Below, in pieces: positions 16,123 through 25,365 of a stretch of DNA of 64,000 nt (positions are counted from its first letter, which is position 1; each line of letters starts with the position of its first letter). A program made the translations under genes and the position numbers. The notes under the pieces are model-generated. The model did no database searches. It was not told the origin of the DNA and was given only the letters and a program-made list of their open reading frames with translations. This stretch comes from JAJDFU01 sp964641965 (lineage in GTDB: Bacteria > Bacteroidota > Bacteroidia > Chitinophagales > Saprospiraceae), in the NCBI GenBank assembly GCA_964641965.1, contig CAZXLD010000002.1, positions 152,714 through 216,713 on the forward strand, written 5' to 3'.

Positions 16123-17400
16123 GGCCTCTTCTAATAATTCCAGCGCCCTATCAATTTCCTCCTCCAAATTATAGATATGCACACTGTGGCGCAGCAGTTC
16201 GCTCCCAACAGATCGAGGTTGAAGCCGTCCCTTTTTCCACAAATACTTCTGCAACTCAGGACCTGTCATCCCTTCCAGCTTATAAGTGGTTATGCCCGCA
16301 CACAGGTTGGTATGAGTAGAGGAAAGGATGGAAATGTTGGGGTTTTGATTCAGGCCCGCTCTAAGTCGGTCACCGAGTTCTTTGATCCGATTGAGCCAGC
16401 GGTCCTCCCCAATGGTTCGGTAAAAGTCAACAGCCGCCTCCAGTCCAACCAGTAGGGAGGGATTTCCAGTGCCGTATTGCATAAGCCGAAAACCATGGTC
16501 CGTCTCATGATCCCAATTATAACTTGCCAAGGTGGTCCAGATCATGGGAGCACTTTCGGACCGGATGTATAGTAAACCGTTACCGGCTGGAGCCAATAAC
16601 CATTTGTGGAGACTCGAGTAGTAAGCATCGCAACCTAGCTCCTTTACATCCACCTTTATTTGCCCAACTGCCTGCGCCCCGTCAATTACCGTGAAAATGC
16701 CCTTTTCCCTGGCGATCGAACAAATTTCTTTGATGGGCATCACGATCCCATACACTGAAACAATGTGGGGAATAGCTATGACCTTGGTTTTAGAGGTTAT
16801 TTGTGCGGTTACTGCATCCACAATAGCTTGTGAATCGTTGACCGGAGGATGAATTTTAGCCTGCTTATAGATACATCCTTTTCGCTTGGCCATAAGTTGC
16901 CAGATCCCGAATCCACCCCCATGCTCCTGATTGGTATTGATCAATTCATCTCCTGCTTTAAGGTCAAGGCCATTACCGATAAAGTTCATCCCAAAAGTGG
17001 CATTTTGGGTGAGCGCGATTTCTTTGTAATCGGCATTGAGGATACTTCCCAGCTTTTCCCGTAATTGTCGCTCTTCAAAATAACCCGACAAGAGTTGTGG
17101 TCCTTCTCCTTTATAATCGGTTTCAGCTGCATGGACCGCCTTATGGTGCATGTCCTCAATAACCTTGTTCAAAACGAAAGAAGGCTGTGGCCCAAGTGTT
17201 CCGTTGTTGAAGTAAGTTTGCCCTTCTGCCAACGGAAATTGTAAGCGAATAGCCTTCCAGTAATCCTGCTCCGGCAGTGATGCCAATTGCTTTATTGTCG
17301 AAAGGGAAGTCAATGGCCGCAGGTCGTGCTTTAGGCCCATAAGGGGTAAGCCGGCAGCAGAAAATGCAGCGTGGTGAAGGAATTGCCTGCGGGAACGCAT
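16120..17400 (-). CDS. Exported class V aminotransferase-fold PLP protein
   Basis: The 426-residue protein starts with a Tat-like signal, MRSRRQFLHHAAFSAAGLPL, with the twin Arg at 3-5; I therefore take the ATG at 17400 rather than 17457, which would bury the signal. The mature part is a class V (cysteine desulfurase/isopenicillin epimerase-like) fold: YFNNGTLGPQP near the N-terminus, a TIVDGAQAVGQI-type aspartate motif (here FTVIDGAQAVGQIKVDV), and DAYYSSLHKWLLAPAGNG with the PLP lysine. Periplasmic members of this group are widespread in Bacteroidota with unknown substrates. It is the last gene before a convergent terminator. Confidence 0.88.
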   Translation of the reverse strand: MRSRRQFLHHAAFSAAGLPLMGLKHDLRPLTSLSTIKQLASLPEQDYWKAIRLQFPLAEGQTYFNNGTLGPQPSFVLNKVIEDMHHKAVHAAETDYKGEGPQLLSGYFEERQLREKLGSILNADYKEIALTQNATFGMNFIGNGLDLKAGDELINTNQEHGGGFGIWQLMAKRKGCIYKQAKIHPPVNDSQAIVDAVTAQITSKTKVIAIPHIVSVYGIVMPIKEICSIAREKGIFTVIDGAQAVGQIKVDVKELGCDAYYSSLHKWLLAPAGNGLLYIRSESAPMIWTTLASYNWDHETDHGFRLMQYGTGNPSLLVGLEAAVDFYRTIGEDRWLNRIKELGDRLRAGLNQNPNISILSSTHTNLCAGITTYKLEGMTGPELQKYLWKKGRLQPRSVGSELLRHSVHIYNLEEEIDRALELLEEA

Positions 17401-17545
17401 TGGAAACAGATTTGGTAAGTACTTGGGAAAATAAGGAAATCTCTTGATAGCCAGCATTCATTAAACTCGGCCATCAGGAATACGAATTCAGCCTGGGATA
17501 AGTGCAGGGGAAAAGGCCCTCTACTTTGTGCAGCTATCTCCGTCC

Positions 17546-18127
17546 TCAGTCCAAAACAGACAGCCCTTCCTGGATGGAAGCTTTTAGTTCCTCGACTGGT
17601 GGTTGCGTTTTAGATACTACCTGTAAGCCATTGTAAAAGGTGAATATGAAGCTAGCCAGGCTGGCCGGGTCTTTTTGGGACGAGATTTCTCCTCGAGCAA
17701 TGGCTCTCTGAATTTCTTCTTTGAAAAAAGTGATGAATCCTTCGCGATTGGCGGCCAGAATTTTAAGAATGGAATTGTTGCCCGGTAACTGTTCAGTAGT
17801 TGTATTGACAACCAGGCACCCTCTGCAGGCATTGCCTTGAAGCACATCCGAAATTCCTTGGAGGAATAGTTGCTCCAAACCGACTTTGAAAGAATTCGCT
17901 TCCTGCAAGCAGGATCGGACCATAGCCTCGCTGCCTTGACGATATTTTGCGAAAGCTTGCTCAAAAAGGGCTTCCTTCCCTCCGAATGTATCGTAGAGAC
18001 TTGCTCTGTTTATCCCGAGCTGATCAACTAAGTCCTGAATCGAAGTAGCCTGATATCCCTTTTCCCAGAATAGCTCCATTGCTTTTTCCAGTACAAGATC
18101 TTGATCGAATGATTTAGGACGAGGCAT
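17546..18127 (-). CDS. TetR/AcrR-family transcriptional regulator
   Basis: A 193-residue regulator. The N-terminal helix-turn-helix covers about residues 10-56, with GYQATSIQDLVDQLGINRA and SLYDTFGGKEALF, typical of the AcrR-like subgroup starting MPRPKSFD. The C-terminal ligand-binding part contains a CRGC pair (Cys109 area) that might be redox- or electrophile-responsive, as seen in some relatives; this is an inference. It is divergent from the VKGC-like gene, with a perfect 12-bp palindrome in between, so self-regulation and control of the neighbour are likely. Confidence 0.93.
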   Translation of the reverse strand: MPRPKSFDQDLVLEKAMELFWEKGYQATSIQDLVDQLGINRASLYDTFGGKEALFEQAFAKYRQGSEAMVRSCLQEANSFKVGLEQLFLQGISDVLQGNACRGCLVVNTTTEQLPGNNSILKILAANREGFITFFKEEIQRAIARGEISSQKDPASLASFIFTFYNGLQVVSKTQPPVEELKASIQEGLSVLD

Positions 18128-18228
18128 AAAATACTTTTGGGATGTCTCGGAATTAAGGGCTGTTTTTCCAACTCCTCATTTTTCAAGTAAGTTTATCCTT
18201 GGGCTCTCAAGCACTAAAATAAGATACA

Positions 18229-18254
18229 GAACGATCGTTCCAGAAATATCGTTC
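18229..18254. promoter_or_regulatory. Candidate TetR operator
   Basis: GAACGATCGTTC at 18229-18240 is a perfect 12-bp palindrome. The half-site ATCGTTC recurs at 18248-18254, 14 bases on. The site lies between the divergent tetR (18127) and VKGC-like (18350) genes, where a TetR repressor usually binds. Confidence 0.6.
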
Positions 18255-18349
18255 AACAATGGCGATGATTTTTAGCCAAAAGATCTTGCGAGGTATTTTG
18301 CGTACTAATCCATCAGAAGTATTTTCCGGTTTAACGCAGCAAGTGTACC

Positions 18350-19756
18350 ATGAAATTCTTGTTTAAGCCGATTGATCCCTCCTCCTTGGTTTTATTCCGA
18401 GTGGTGTTTGGCTTGCTAGGATTTGGAGATGTGCTTGGTATTTGGATCTATTATCATTTAATGGTAGATGCTTTCCACCCTGACCGATTCCAGTTTCGGT
18501 ACATTGGATTTGAGTGGTTGCCCACCTTCTATGACCCCTGGATGTCCATTCTGATCCTTTCCATTGCTTTGGCAGGCTTATTGGTTGCCTTGGGCTGGTG
18601 GTATAAATGGGCAAGTTGGTATTTCGCCTTTGGATTTACCTACCTTTTTTTATTGGAAAAGTCTGCCTACCTCAACCATGCCTATCTATTTGCCTGGATT
18701 GCCTTTTTAATGCCCTTCTTCCCGTTAGACCGTACCTTTTCGTTACGCGTTCGACGCTATCCGGAGTTGAGGGTGGATCAAGTTCCTTATTGGCCCTTGT
18801 TTTTGCTTCGGTTCCTCATGGGGCTGGTCTATTTTTATGGGGGTATAGCCAAGGTAAATCCGGATTGGTTGCGAGCGGTTCCCTTGAATTTGTGGATGTC
18901 TGCGCGAGGAGATATGGCAGTTATTGGACCTATTCTGGCACAAGATTGGGTGCCATGGCTCATGGCTTACGGAGGTTTATTCCTTGATCTCATGGCTCCT
19001 TTTTTGCTATTGAGCCGGTATACTCGTCCCTGGATATTTTTATTTATTCTAGGTTTTCATTTCTCGAATAGCCTGATATTCAATATAGGAATTTTCCCAA
19101 CCTTGTCGATCACCCTTTCTGCCTTGTTTTTTCGGCCTGACTTCCCGAAGCAGATCATTCAATGGTTTAACAAACGCTGGTCCTGGTTTAATCGGCAGTT
19201 GGTTTCAAGGGGCGACGAATTAGATCGAGAGACCTTGTCAAAGCCGTTGTGGCATTGGCAGCCTCAATGGAAGTCCGTCATTACGATGGGTATCCTGGTT
19301 TTAATGTTGATTCATCTGGTACTTCCGTTACGGCATCTTCTTTTTCCAGGCCAGGTTACCTGGACAGAAGAGGGGCATAGGTATGCATGGCGAATGATGC
19401 TTCGCACGAAGTGGGGAGTAGGAACCTTCGTGCTGAAAGAACCCAATACCGATTGGAAAGAGCGGGTGGAATTGGAGGAGCATCTGTGGGACCGACAGTT
19501 GAGGAAACTGCATACTCATCCGGATATGGTTTGGCAATTTGCTCAATACTTACGCCGGCTGCACCAGGATGAACATCCCGGAGTGCAGGTATTTGCAGAA
19601 ATTCGAGTAAAATTAAATGACTACCCCCTCCAATGGTACATTGATCATGAAGTTGATTTGGGTCAGGTATCCTGGTCCTTTTGGAAACCCTCCCCCTGGA
19701 TCAAACCGGCAGAGTTTGATCGCAGTTGGTCCCGGCTTCTGCCCGATAAGGATTAA
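18350..19756 (+). CDS. HTTM/vitamin K-dependent gamma-carboxylase-like membrane protein
   Basis: The 468-residue product has several hydrophobic segments in its first 320 residues and a soluble C-terminal part. Family signatures are FLLEKSAYLNHAYLF, LVYFYGGIAKVNPDWL, FHFSNSLIFNIGIFP and EEGHRYAWRMMLRTK, all characteristic of the horizontally transferring transmembrane (HTTM)/VKGC group. Animal VKGC carboxylates glutamates with reduced vitamin K; whether bacterial members do so is largely untested. The divergent TetR gene suggests inducible expression. No adjacent substrate peptide is apparent. Confidence 0.88.
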   Translation: MKFLFKPIDPSSLVLFRVVFGLLGFGDVLGIWIYYHLMVDAFHPDRFQFRYIGFEWLPTFYDPWMSILILSIALAGLLVALGWWYKWASWYFAFGFTYLFLLEKSAYLNHAYLFAWIAFLMPFFPLDRTFSLRVRRYPELRVDQVPYWPLFLLRFLMGLVYFYGGIAKVNPDWLRAVPLNLWMSARGDMAVIGPILAQDWVPWLMAYGGLFLDLMAPFLLLSRYTRPWIFLFILGFHFSNSLIFNIGIFPTLSITLSALFFRPDFPKQIIQWFNKRWSWFNRQLVSRGDELDRETLSKPLWHWQPQWKSVITMGILVLMLIHLVLPLRHLLFPGQVTWTEEGHRYAWRMMLRTKWGVGTFVLKEPNTDWKERVELEEHLWDRQLRKLHTHPDMVWQFAQYLRRLHQDEHPGVQVFAEIRVKLNDYPLQWYIDHEVDLGQVSWSFWKPSPWIKPAEFDRSWSRLLPDKD

Positions 19757-19767
19757 TAAACGCTTCG

Positions 19768-20409
19768 TTAAACTTCGAGCACACTATCGCCCGCCAACAC
19801 AAATACGCGATCGCCATTCACTGGTTTTATGGAAGAAAGACCAGTGAAGGTCCCAAAGGCGGGTAGTATGCCTCCTACAGCTCCAAAATAAAAGCAAGGG
19901 ACCCGCTTTCGTTGCCTTCCAAGTCCCTTCAGCATTACTCCTGGATGTAGATGTCCGGCAAGATTGTACAAGCTTTCCGGACTGGTTGATATCGGATGGT
20001 GGGTAAGCCAGAAGGGACCAATTGCCAAGCCTTCCGCATGAACTTTAAGGCCTGCCTCCTGATAACAATGTGTCGGTAGAATATCATGGTTGCCCTGGAT
20101 CAATTGAAACCGGATATTCGAAAATTGTTGGGTTAACTGGACAAGATCTTCCCATTCCGGATTGTACTCACTGTGAAATAAGTCTCCAAGAAAATAGACG
20201 CTATTGGGTTTTAGGTCGAACAGAAGTGATTGCAGCCGATCCCAATTGGCATCAGAGGCAGCTATAGGCACCGGAATTCCAGCACGACGGAAGTGGTTGA
20301 TCTTCCCCAGGTGAAGATCTGCCAGAAACAAGACTTGCTCTTCTTCCCAGTAAATAGCTCGGAATGGATGTAGCCAAAGTGTGGCCTCCTTAAATTGGAA
20401 AGAAGTCAT
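19768..20409 (-). CDS. pdeM: Ligase-associated metallophosphoesterase PdeM
   Basis: Calcineurin-like phosphoesterase of 213 residues. The metal-binding motifs are in order: FLADLHLGKINHFR, YFLGDLFHSEYNPEW, LIQGNHDI, THHP and NLAGHLHPG. The layout and sequence match PdeM, which normally accompanies an ATP-dependent DNA ligase, exonuclease and DEAD-box helicase in a DNA-repair locus. None of those partners is nearby, so it is an orphan here. I use the ATG at 20409; a TTG one codon upstream is less likely. It is convergent with the VKGC-like gene, 11 bp apart. Confidence 0.9.
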   Translation of the reverse strand: MTSFQFKEATLWLHPFRAIYWEEEQVLFLADLHLGKINHFRRAGIPVPIAASDANWDRLQSLLFDLKPNSVYFLGDLFHSEYNPEWEDLVQLTQQFSNIRFQLIQGNHDILPTHCYQEAGLKVHAEGLAIGPFWLTHHPISTSPESLYNLAGHLHPGVMLKGLGRQRKRVPCFYFGAVGGILPAFGTFTGLSSIKPVNGDRVFVLAGDSVLEV

Positions 20410-20463
20410 CAATCAGATGATTAAAAAATGAGCTTGGGCAAAAGTAATGCTGAAATAGCTGTC

Positions 20464-22092
20464 CTACGAAGGAGACAGGCTTTGCTTGTACTGATCAAGG
20501 AAGGTTTGAAGTTTTTGTTCACTTTTTCCAGCATCCACTGGATGGTCTGACTCTGGCTGTCCAGGCAACTTTTCCACATAAATAGAGGATGAAGGAAAGG
20601 CAAAACTAATTCCGAGCTCTTCGGCTAACCTAATGGATGCCAACATGATTTCTTGGCGTGCCTTCAATTCATCCGACCAGCCCGGCACATTAAAGAAAAT
20701 ATAGAAAAGAATGTCCAAGGAGGATCCACTAAACTGATTTAGATGAATTTCGAAGTAGTCTTTACGGGTCTTGGGATGCGCAGATACGATTCCACGCAGG
20801 CCTTCGACATATTTTTCAATCAGATCCGGGGGGGTGTCATAAGTTATTGAAATATGAGTTTTGAATCTTCGAAAATGGCGCAATCCATAGTTATTGATAT
20901 TCATGTTGGCCAGTTTACCGTTGGGGACATAGATCAGGGAATTGGCAAAGGTTCGGATCCGGGTAGCCCGTACTCCGATCTCTTCAACAGTTCCATCTAC
21001 ATCCTCAAAATTCACCCAGTCCCCTATCTGAAAAGGACGGTCCAAGAAAAGAGTAATGGAGCCGAATAAATTCTGAGCGGTGTCCTTAGCTGCAAGGGCC
21101 AGGGCAAGTCCTCCAATGGAAAGTCCTGCAATCAAAGCAGTTATATCAATATTGAAAGCTCGAAATACCTGAATCACAACTGCTCCGATGATCAGCAATT
21201 GCAGGAGCGTTTTAATTATGGGTACTAATTGGTCATCAAGTCGGCTTTCGGTCGAACTGGTGACTCTTCGGATGTACAACACTAAAATATCTACCACCTT
21301 TAGTAGGATAAACAGGACCATAAGGGTAGTAAACACCCAGGTGGTTTTATTGGCTACGTCGGCGGCTTGAGGCGGTAATAGTAAACTGGGCTGGAATATT
21401 TTAAAGAATCGAAGTACCAAAATAACAGAAGCATAGCGAGCCAGCTGGTTAATCGTCTCAATAGGTACCAGATTCGGATCAATCTTGAACTTACTAAGGC
21501 GTCGGAATAGGTTTTTTAATAAAAAATTCAGGATTATAAATATGACAACCCCAATACTCAACATGATAAATATGCCGGTATACTGCCATATAGCGAGACC
21601 AAAGATTTTCTTTTGGCCAAACTTTGGGAAAAGACTGATTAAAAAATCAGAACCAAACGGATACAGGTTTTTATGTAAATTCGGGATAGCGCCCACGGTT
21701 TCTTGAGAGTAATACCACTTCCCATTCCTCTTTTCGAGGTAGACTTGAGGCAGTTCTACCGGAAAAGGGATATAAATTGACTCATTTGAGACGGTATCCA
21801 TATAGTTTGGATCGTCTGGAAGCGTGCCTATCCGTACGTACACCTTAGCATCTAAAATCTGTTTAAGTAAGACTGCTGTTTTGGAAGCGTCCATAGAGTC
21901 CGGGACTCCTGCCAAGGTTCTTGCTGCTTTGGCTGGATCGTAGCTTTCTTCCTGGAGATAATTTAGATGCACCAGCATGGTCTGTTTGGGGCTCTCCTGC
22001 GTTATTGGAAGGTCCGGATTTTGTCCATGCAGCGAAACGGCTGTCCAGAGACATACAAGTATTAAGGGTAACGAATTTCTTAGTTGGAACAT
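20464..22092 (-). CDS. MscS-family mechanosensitive channel
   Basis: Small-conductance mechanosensitive channel of 542 residues. After a signal peptide (MFQLRNSLPLILVCLWTAVS) comes a periplasmic region of about 150 residues, then several membrane helices and the MscS pore helix and beta domain: GLSIGGLALALAAKD, then GSITLFLDRPFQIGDWVNF. The C-terminal cytoplasmic part follows. The ATG at 22092 is preferred over 22113 because it places the signal peptide at the N-terminus. It probably releases solutes on hypo-osmotic shock. It is divergent from the secreted protease gene. Confidence 0.92.
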   Translation of the reverse strand: MFQLRNSLPLILVCLWTAVSLHGQNPDLPITQESPKQTMLVHLNYLQEESYDPAKAARTLAGVPDSMDASKTAVLLKQILDAKVYVRIGTLPDDPNYMDTVSNESIYIPFPVELPQVYLEKRNGKWYYSQETVGAIPNLHKNLYPFGSDFLISLFPKFGQKKIFGLAIWQYTGIFIMLSIGVVIFIILNFLLKNLFRRLSKFKIDPNLVPIETINQLARYASVILVLRFFKIFQPSLLLPPQAADVANKTTWVFTTLMVLFILLKVVDILVLYIRRVTSSTESRLDDQLVPIIKTLLQLLIIGAVVIQVFRAFNIDITALIAGLSIGGLALALAAKDTAQNLFGSITLFLDRPFQIGDWVNFEDVDGTVEEIGVRATRIRTFANSLIYVPNGKLANMNINNYGLRHFRRFKTHISITYDTPPDLIEKYVEGLRGIVSAHPKTRKDYFEIHLNQFSGSSLDILFYIFFNVPGWSDELKARQEIMLASIRLAEELGISFAFPSSSIYVEKLPGQPESDHPVDAGKSEQKLQTFLDQYKQSLSPS

Positions 22093-22284
22093 GTTATCCG
22101 GTTTTTTTGCCAAAATGACAACGAACGCGAATTGATGACTAAAAAAGGCAGAGGCGCCAGTACCAGGAACTGGTTGAATGTCGTAATTGGGATTGAATCG
22201 GTTAAACTATTCCTTCAGAACAATCCTCCTTTACGGAATCACTGGCATTTGTGGGGATCCGCTTCTGTAGAGCTAACTAATCCT

Positions 22285-25200
22285 ATGATCTGCGACCTTC
22301 TAGCGACACCCCTCCGCTTGCGCATTCAAATATATTGGGTTGTCTTGATTTTTTCTATGTTGACTCCCCCTTCATTTCTTGGAGGGCAGGGCTATGCACC
22401 AGATCAATTATTGATCAAATTAGAGCCTGGGGCCAGGGTAAGCCAATGGATGCAAGGGGAAGGTCGAGGTTTTGATACGCGTTACGGAATGCGGTTAAAA
22501 AAAACACTATCCCATGAGGTGGGTATTTGCCTGCTCACTTTTGATGAAAGGCGCATTTCGGCTCCCAAACTCCTGAATCTGTTGAGGAAGGATCCCATGG
22601 TAAGTGCAGTTCAATTAAATCATCAGGTAACCTGGCGGCAGCGCGAGCCAAATGACCCGCTCTGGGGATCTCAATGGCAATTCGAAAATACCGGTCAAAA
22701 TGGGGGTACTGCTGATGCGGACATTGATGCAACAGACGCATGGACCATCACCCAAGGTGGAGTCACAGCCAATGGAGATACCATCGTTGTATGCGTAATC
22801 GATCAAGGAATCGATCCCAAGCATCAGGATTTTGGAGACAACCTCTGGGTGAATCGGGCTGAAATACCGGATAACGAAATAGACGACGATAATAATGGGT
22901 ATGTTGACGATTACAGGGGATGGAGCATTATCACGGACAATGATCAAGTCGATGGCGGTCAACACGGTACTGCTGTAAGTGGAATAGTTGGGGCGCGTGG
23001 AGACAATGATTTGGGTATTACAGGGGTAAATTGGCGGGTAAAGATCATGGTGGTTAAAAACGATTTCATTACGAATGAGGCCGCTGTTATTGAAGCTTAT
23101 GCCTATCCGTTAGCACTCCGCAAACGATATAATGAAACTAATGGCCAGGAAGGGGCATTCGTAGTCGCTACCAACGCTTCCTGGGGAGTTACATTCGGTC
23201 GGCCTGAGGATGCTCCGCTTTGGTGTGCCTTGTACGACAGTTTGGGGGCTGCGGGTATTCTCAATATAGGAGCCACAGAGAATTTGAATATTAATGTAGA
23301 CCTTGAGGGTGATCTTCCTACGGCTTGTCCAAGTGATTTTTTGATTTCGGTTACCAGTACGAATCGAAATGATCAGAAAACTGGTAACGCTGCTTTTGGT
23401 CGATTAGCCATTGACTTGGGAGCGCCGGGCGAAGCCGTTTTTACAGCTAGTTCAGGCAATTCATATACAACGATTAGCGGTACTTCATTTGCAGCTCCAG
23501 CAGTAGCAGGAGCAGTGGGTCTGTTGTATGCCAATCCTTGCCCTTCCTTCGCAGATTTTATTAAACAGAATCCTGCCGGAACCGCTCGGCTGGTAAAACA
23601 AGCCATCTTGAATGGGGTAGATAAGACCCCGGCATTAGATACCCTTGTTCGAAGTGGTGGAAGACTCAACCTGTATAATAGCTTGGAACAATTATTGGAA
23701 AGCTGCCAAGGTTGCCTATTGCCTTACGATCCAAGGGCTACTGAAGTATCCGATTCCTCAGCGCTGATCAGTTGGGAGTATGCCAATACGGTTCAGCGAG
23801 TAGATCTTCGTTTTCGACTGCAAGGGGAAGGCCAATGGCAGGAAGAAACGGCTGTAACGGCCCCTTTTGCCTTAGCTGACCTGGATGCCTGCAGTACTTA
23901 TGAAGTTCAATTCAAGACCTTTTGTGCGTCCGGCAATTCTGGTTATGGTCCCTCCTTATTGGTAACCACCGAGGGCTGTTGTTTTGCACCCTCCGGACTC
24001 AGTTTGGATATGGTGGATACCTTTTCGATGGATATTTCCTGGGATACAGTTGAAGCGGCTGTGGCCTATGTGGTTAGATACAAAACCGACCTGACAAGTG
24101 TATGGGATAGCATAACGACCAACGAATCCAGCTTAACGATTACCGACCTGGGAATTTGTACTTACTACGAAGTCCAGGTTCGTTCTGCATGCACCAAGTC
24201 TGCTCCATTGGCGTGGAGTTCCCCCTTGCAGGTGCGCACTTTGGGCTGCGGGGCATGTACCGACCTGGAGTACTGTGCCGTGAGGGATATTGATGCAGTG
24301 CAGGAATGGATACAAAGTGTACGTCTACATACCTTATTCAACGAATCCGGTCCTAATGGTGGGTATGGTGATTTTACCTCGCTAGCTGCCCTCACCTTAA
24401 AAAAGGATACTGCCTATTCGATCGAATTGGTCCCTGGCTTCGAAGATGTTCCGTTTCAGGAGTTTTTCCGGGTTTGGATGGACTTTAACCGCGACGGCCT
24501 TTTTTCCGAGAACGAATTGTTGTTTCGATCGGATACTGCAAGCACAGAAGCTGTAAGTGGAACAATAACTATTCCCGCTACCGGTACACCAGGTTCGGTT
24601 CGAATGCGGATTGGAATGCGATTTAGAGACCTTTTGCCTACAGAAGGCTGTAAAACACTTCCGGGAGGTTTCGGAGAATACGAAGACTATTGTGTAGAGA
24701 TCCTTGGCGAGGATAATGCGTGTTCTCCTCCGGAGGGCTTCACCGTAATTGGTGATCCGGACGAAGCAGTGGGTTTTCGATGGAACGCCTCCTCGGAAGA
24801 GTCTTCCTATTTAATCAGGATCGATACGATCCTGGATGGCGAAGCAAGAGGTGCAGGTTCTTTATTCTCGGTGAATACCAATGAATTCATTATCCCTACC
24901 GAGTTGTATACTTGTAATTTTATTTTCTTGGCCGAAGTACAAGCCGTGTGCGGTACACGCGAAAGTTATCCATCAGCTCCAATTCGGTTTCGGTTGCCCT
25001 GCGTGAATAACAGTCCAACCCTTCCATCCCCGGAAAGCGAGTCAATTCGGGTTTTCCCCAACCCTGCCAACCGGAATAATGTAAATCTTGATCTCTCTTT
25101 ACCACATCCTCAATCACGCGCCACTTTGGAATTATTTCGGTTGGATGGGCGGGTCGTCTACAAACAGATACTGTCTATACCAGCCGGTAACTCGGTGCAT

Positions 25201-25296
25201 ACATTGTCCATACCAGCGGCAACAAGCGGGGTGCTTGTTTTGCGACTGCTGCTCGACGATGGTACTCCCCTTCATACGCGGCTTGTTATCCAATAG
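22285..25296 (+). CDS. Secreted subtilisin-like protease with FN3, GEVED and T9SS sorting domains
   Basis: A 1003-residue modular protein. After a signal peptide ending near SFLGGQGYA and an inhibitor-like propeptide comes an S8 protease domain with Asp173 (VVCVIDQGIDPKHQDF), His227 (GGQHGTAVSG) and Ser401 (ISGTSFAAPAVAG). Two fibronectin type III-like domains follow, then a GEVED domain (WMDFNRDGLFSENELLF, GFGEYEDYCVEILG), another FN3-like module, and a C-terminal type IX secretion sorting domain from about residue 919 (IRVFPNPANRNN). It should cross the outer membrane by T9SS and stay at the surface or be released. I use the ATG at 22285, which heads the signal peptide; the upstream 67 codons are unlikely to be translated. 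Confidence 0.93.
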   Translation: MICDLLATPLRLRIQIYWVVLIFSMLTPPSFLGGQGYAPDQLLIKLEPGARVSQWMQGEGRGFDTRYGMRLKKTLSHEVGICLLTFDERRISAPKLLNLLRKDPMVSAVQLNHQVTWRQREPNDPLWGSQWQFENTGQNGGTADADIDATDAWTITQGGVTANGDTIVVCVIDQGIDPKHQDFGDNLWVNRAEIPDNEIDDDNNGYVDDYRGWSIITDNDQVDGGQHGTAVSGIVGARGDNDLGITGVNWRVKIMVVKNDFITNEAAVIEAYAYPLALRKRYNETNGQEGAFVVATNASWGVTFGRPEDAPLWCALYDSLGAAGILNIGATENLNINVDLEGDLPTACPSDFLISVTSTNRNDQKTGNAAFGRLAIDLGAPGEAVFTASSGNSYTTISGTSFAAPAVAGAVGLLYANPCPSFADFIKQNPAGTARLVKQAILNGVDKTPALDTLVRSGGRLNLYNSLEQLLESCQGCLLPYDPRATEVSDSSALISWEYANTVQRVDLRFRLQGEGQWQEETAVTAPFALADLDACSTYEVQFKTFCASGNSGYGPSLLVTTEGCCFAPSGLSLDMVDTFSMDISWDTVEAAVAYVVRYKTDLTSVWDSITTNESSLTITDLGICTYYEVQVRSACTKSAPLAWSSPLQVRTLGCGACTDLEYCAVRDIDAVQEWIQSVRLHTLFNESGPNGGYGDFTSLAALTLKKDTAYSIELVPGFEDVPFQEFFRVWMDFNRDGLFSENELLFRSDTASTEAVSGTITIPATGTPGSVRMRIGMRFRDLLPTEGCKTLPGGFGEYEDYCVEILGEDNACSPPEGFTVIGDPDEAVGFRWNASSEESSYLIRIDTILDGEARGAGSLFSVNTNEFIIPTELYTCNFIFLAEVQAVCGTRESYPSAPIRFRLPCVNNSPTLPSPESESIRVFPNPANRNNVNLDLSLPHPQSRATLELFRLDGRVVYKQILSIPAGNSVHTLSIPAATSGVLVLRLLLDDGTPLHTRLVIQ

Positions 25297-25365
25297 TAAG
25301 GTCTGGCAATTACCTCCTATTTATTAGCTTTAAGGGATTCGGATTATTCAATTAACCTTATCTAC

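Noticed and set aside
22084..22284. A 67-codon N-terminal extension of the S8 protease
   Set aside because: It would bury the signal peptide and overlap the divergent MscS gene start.
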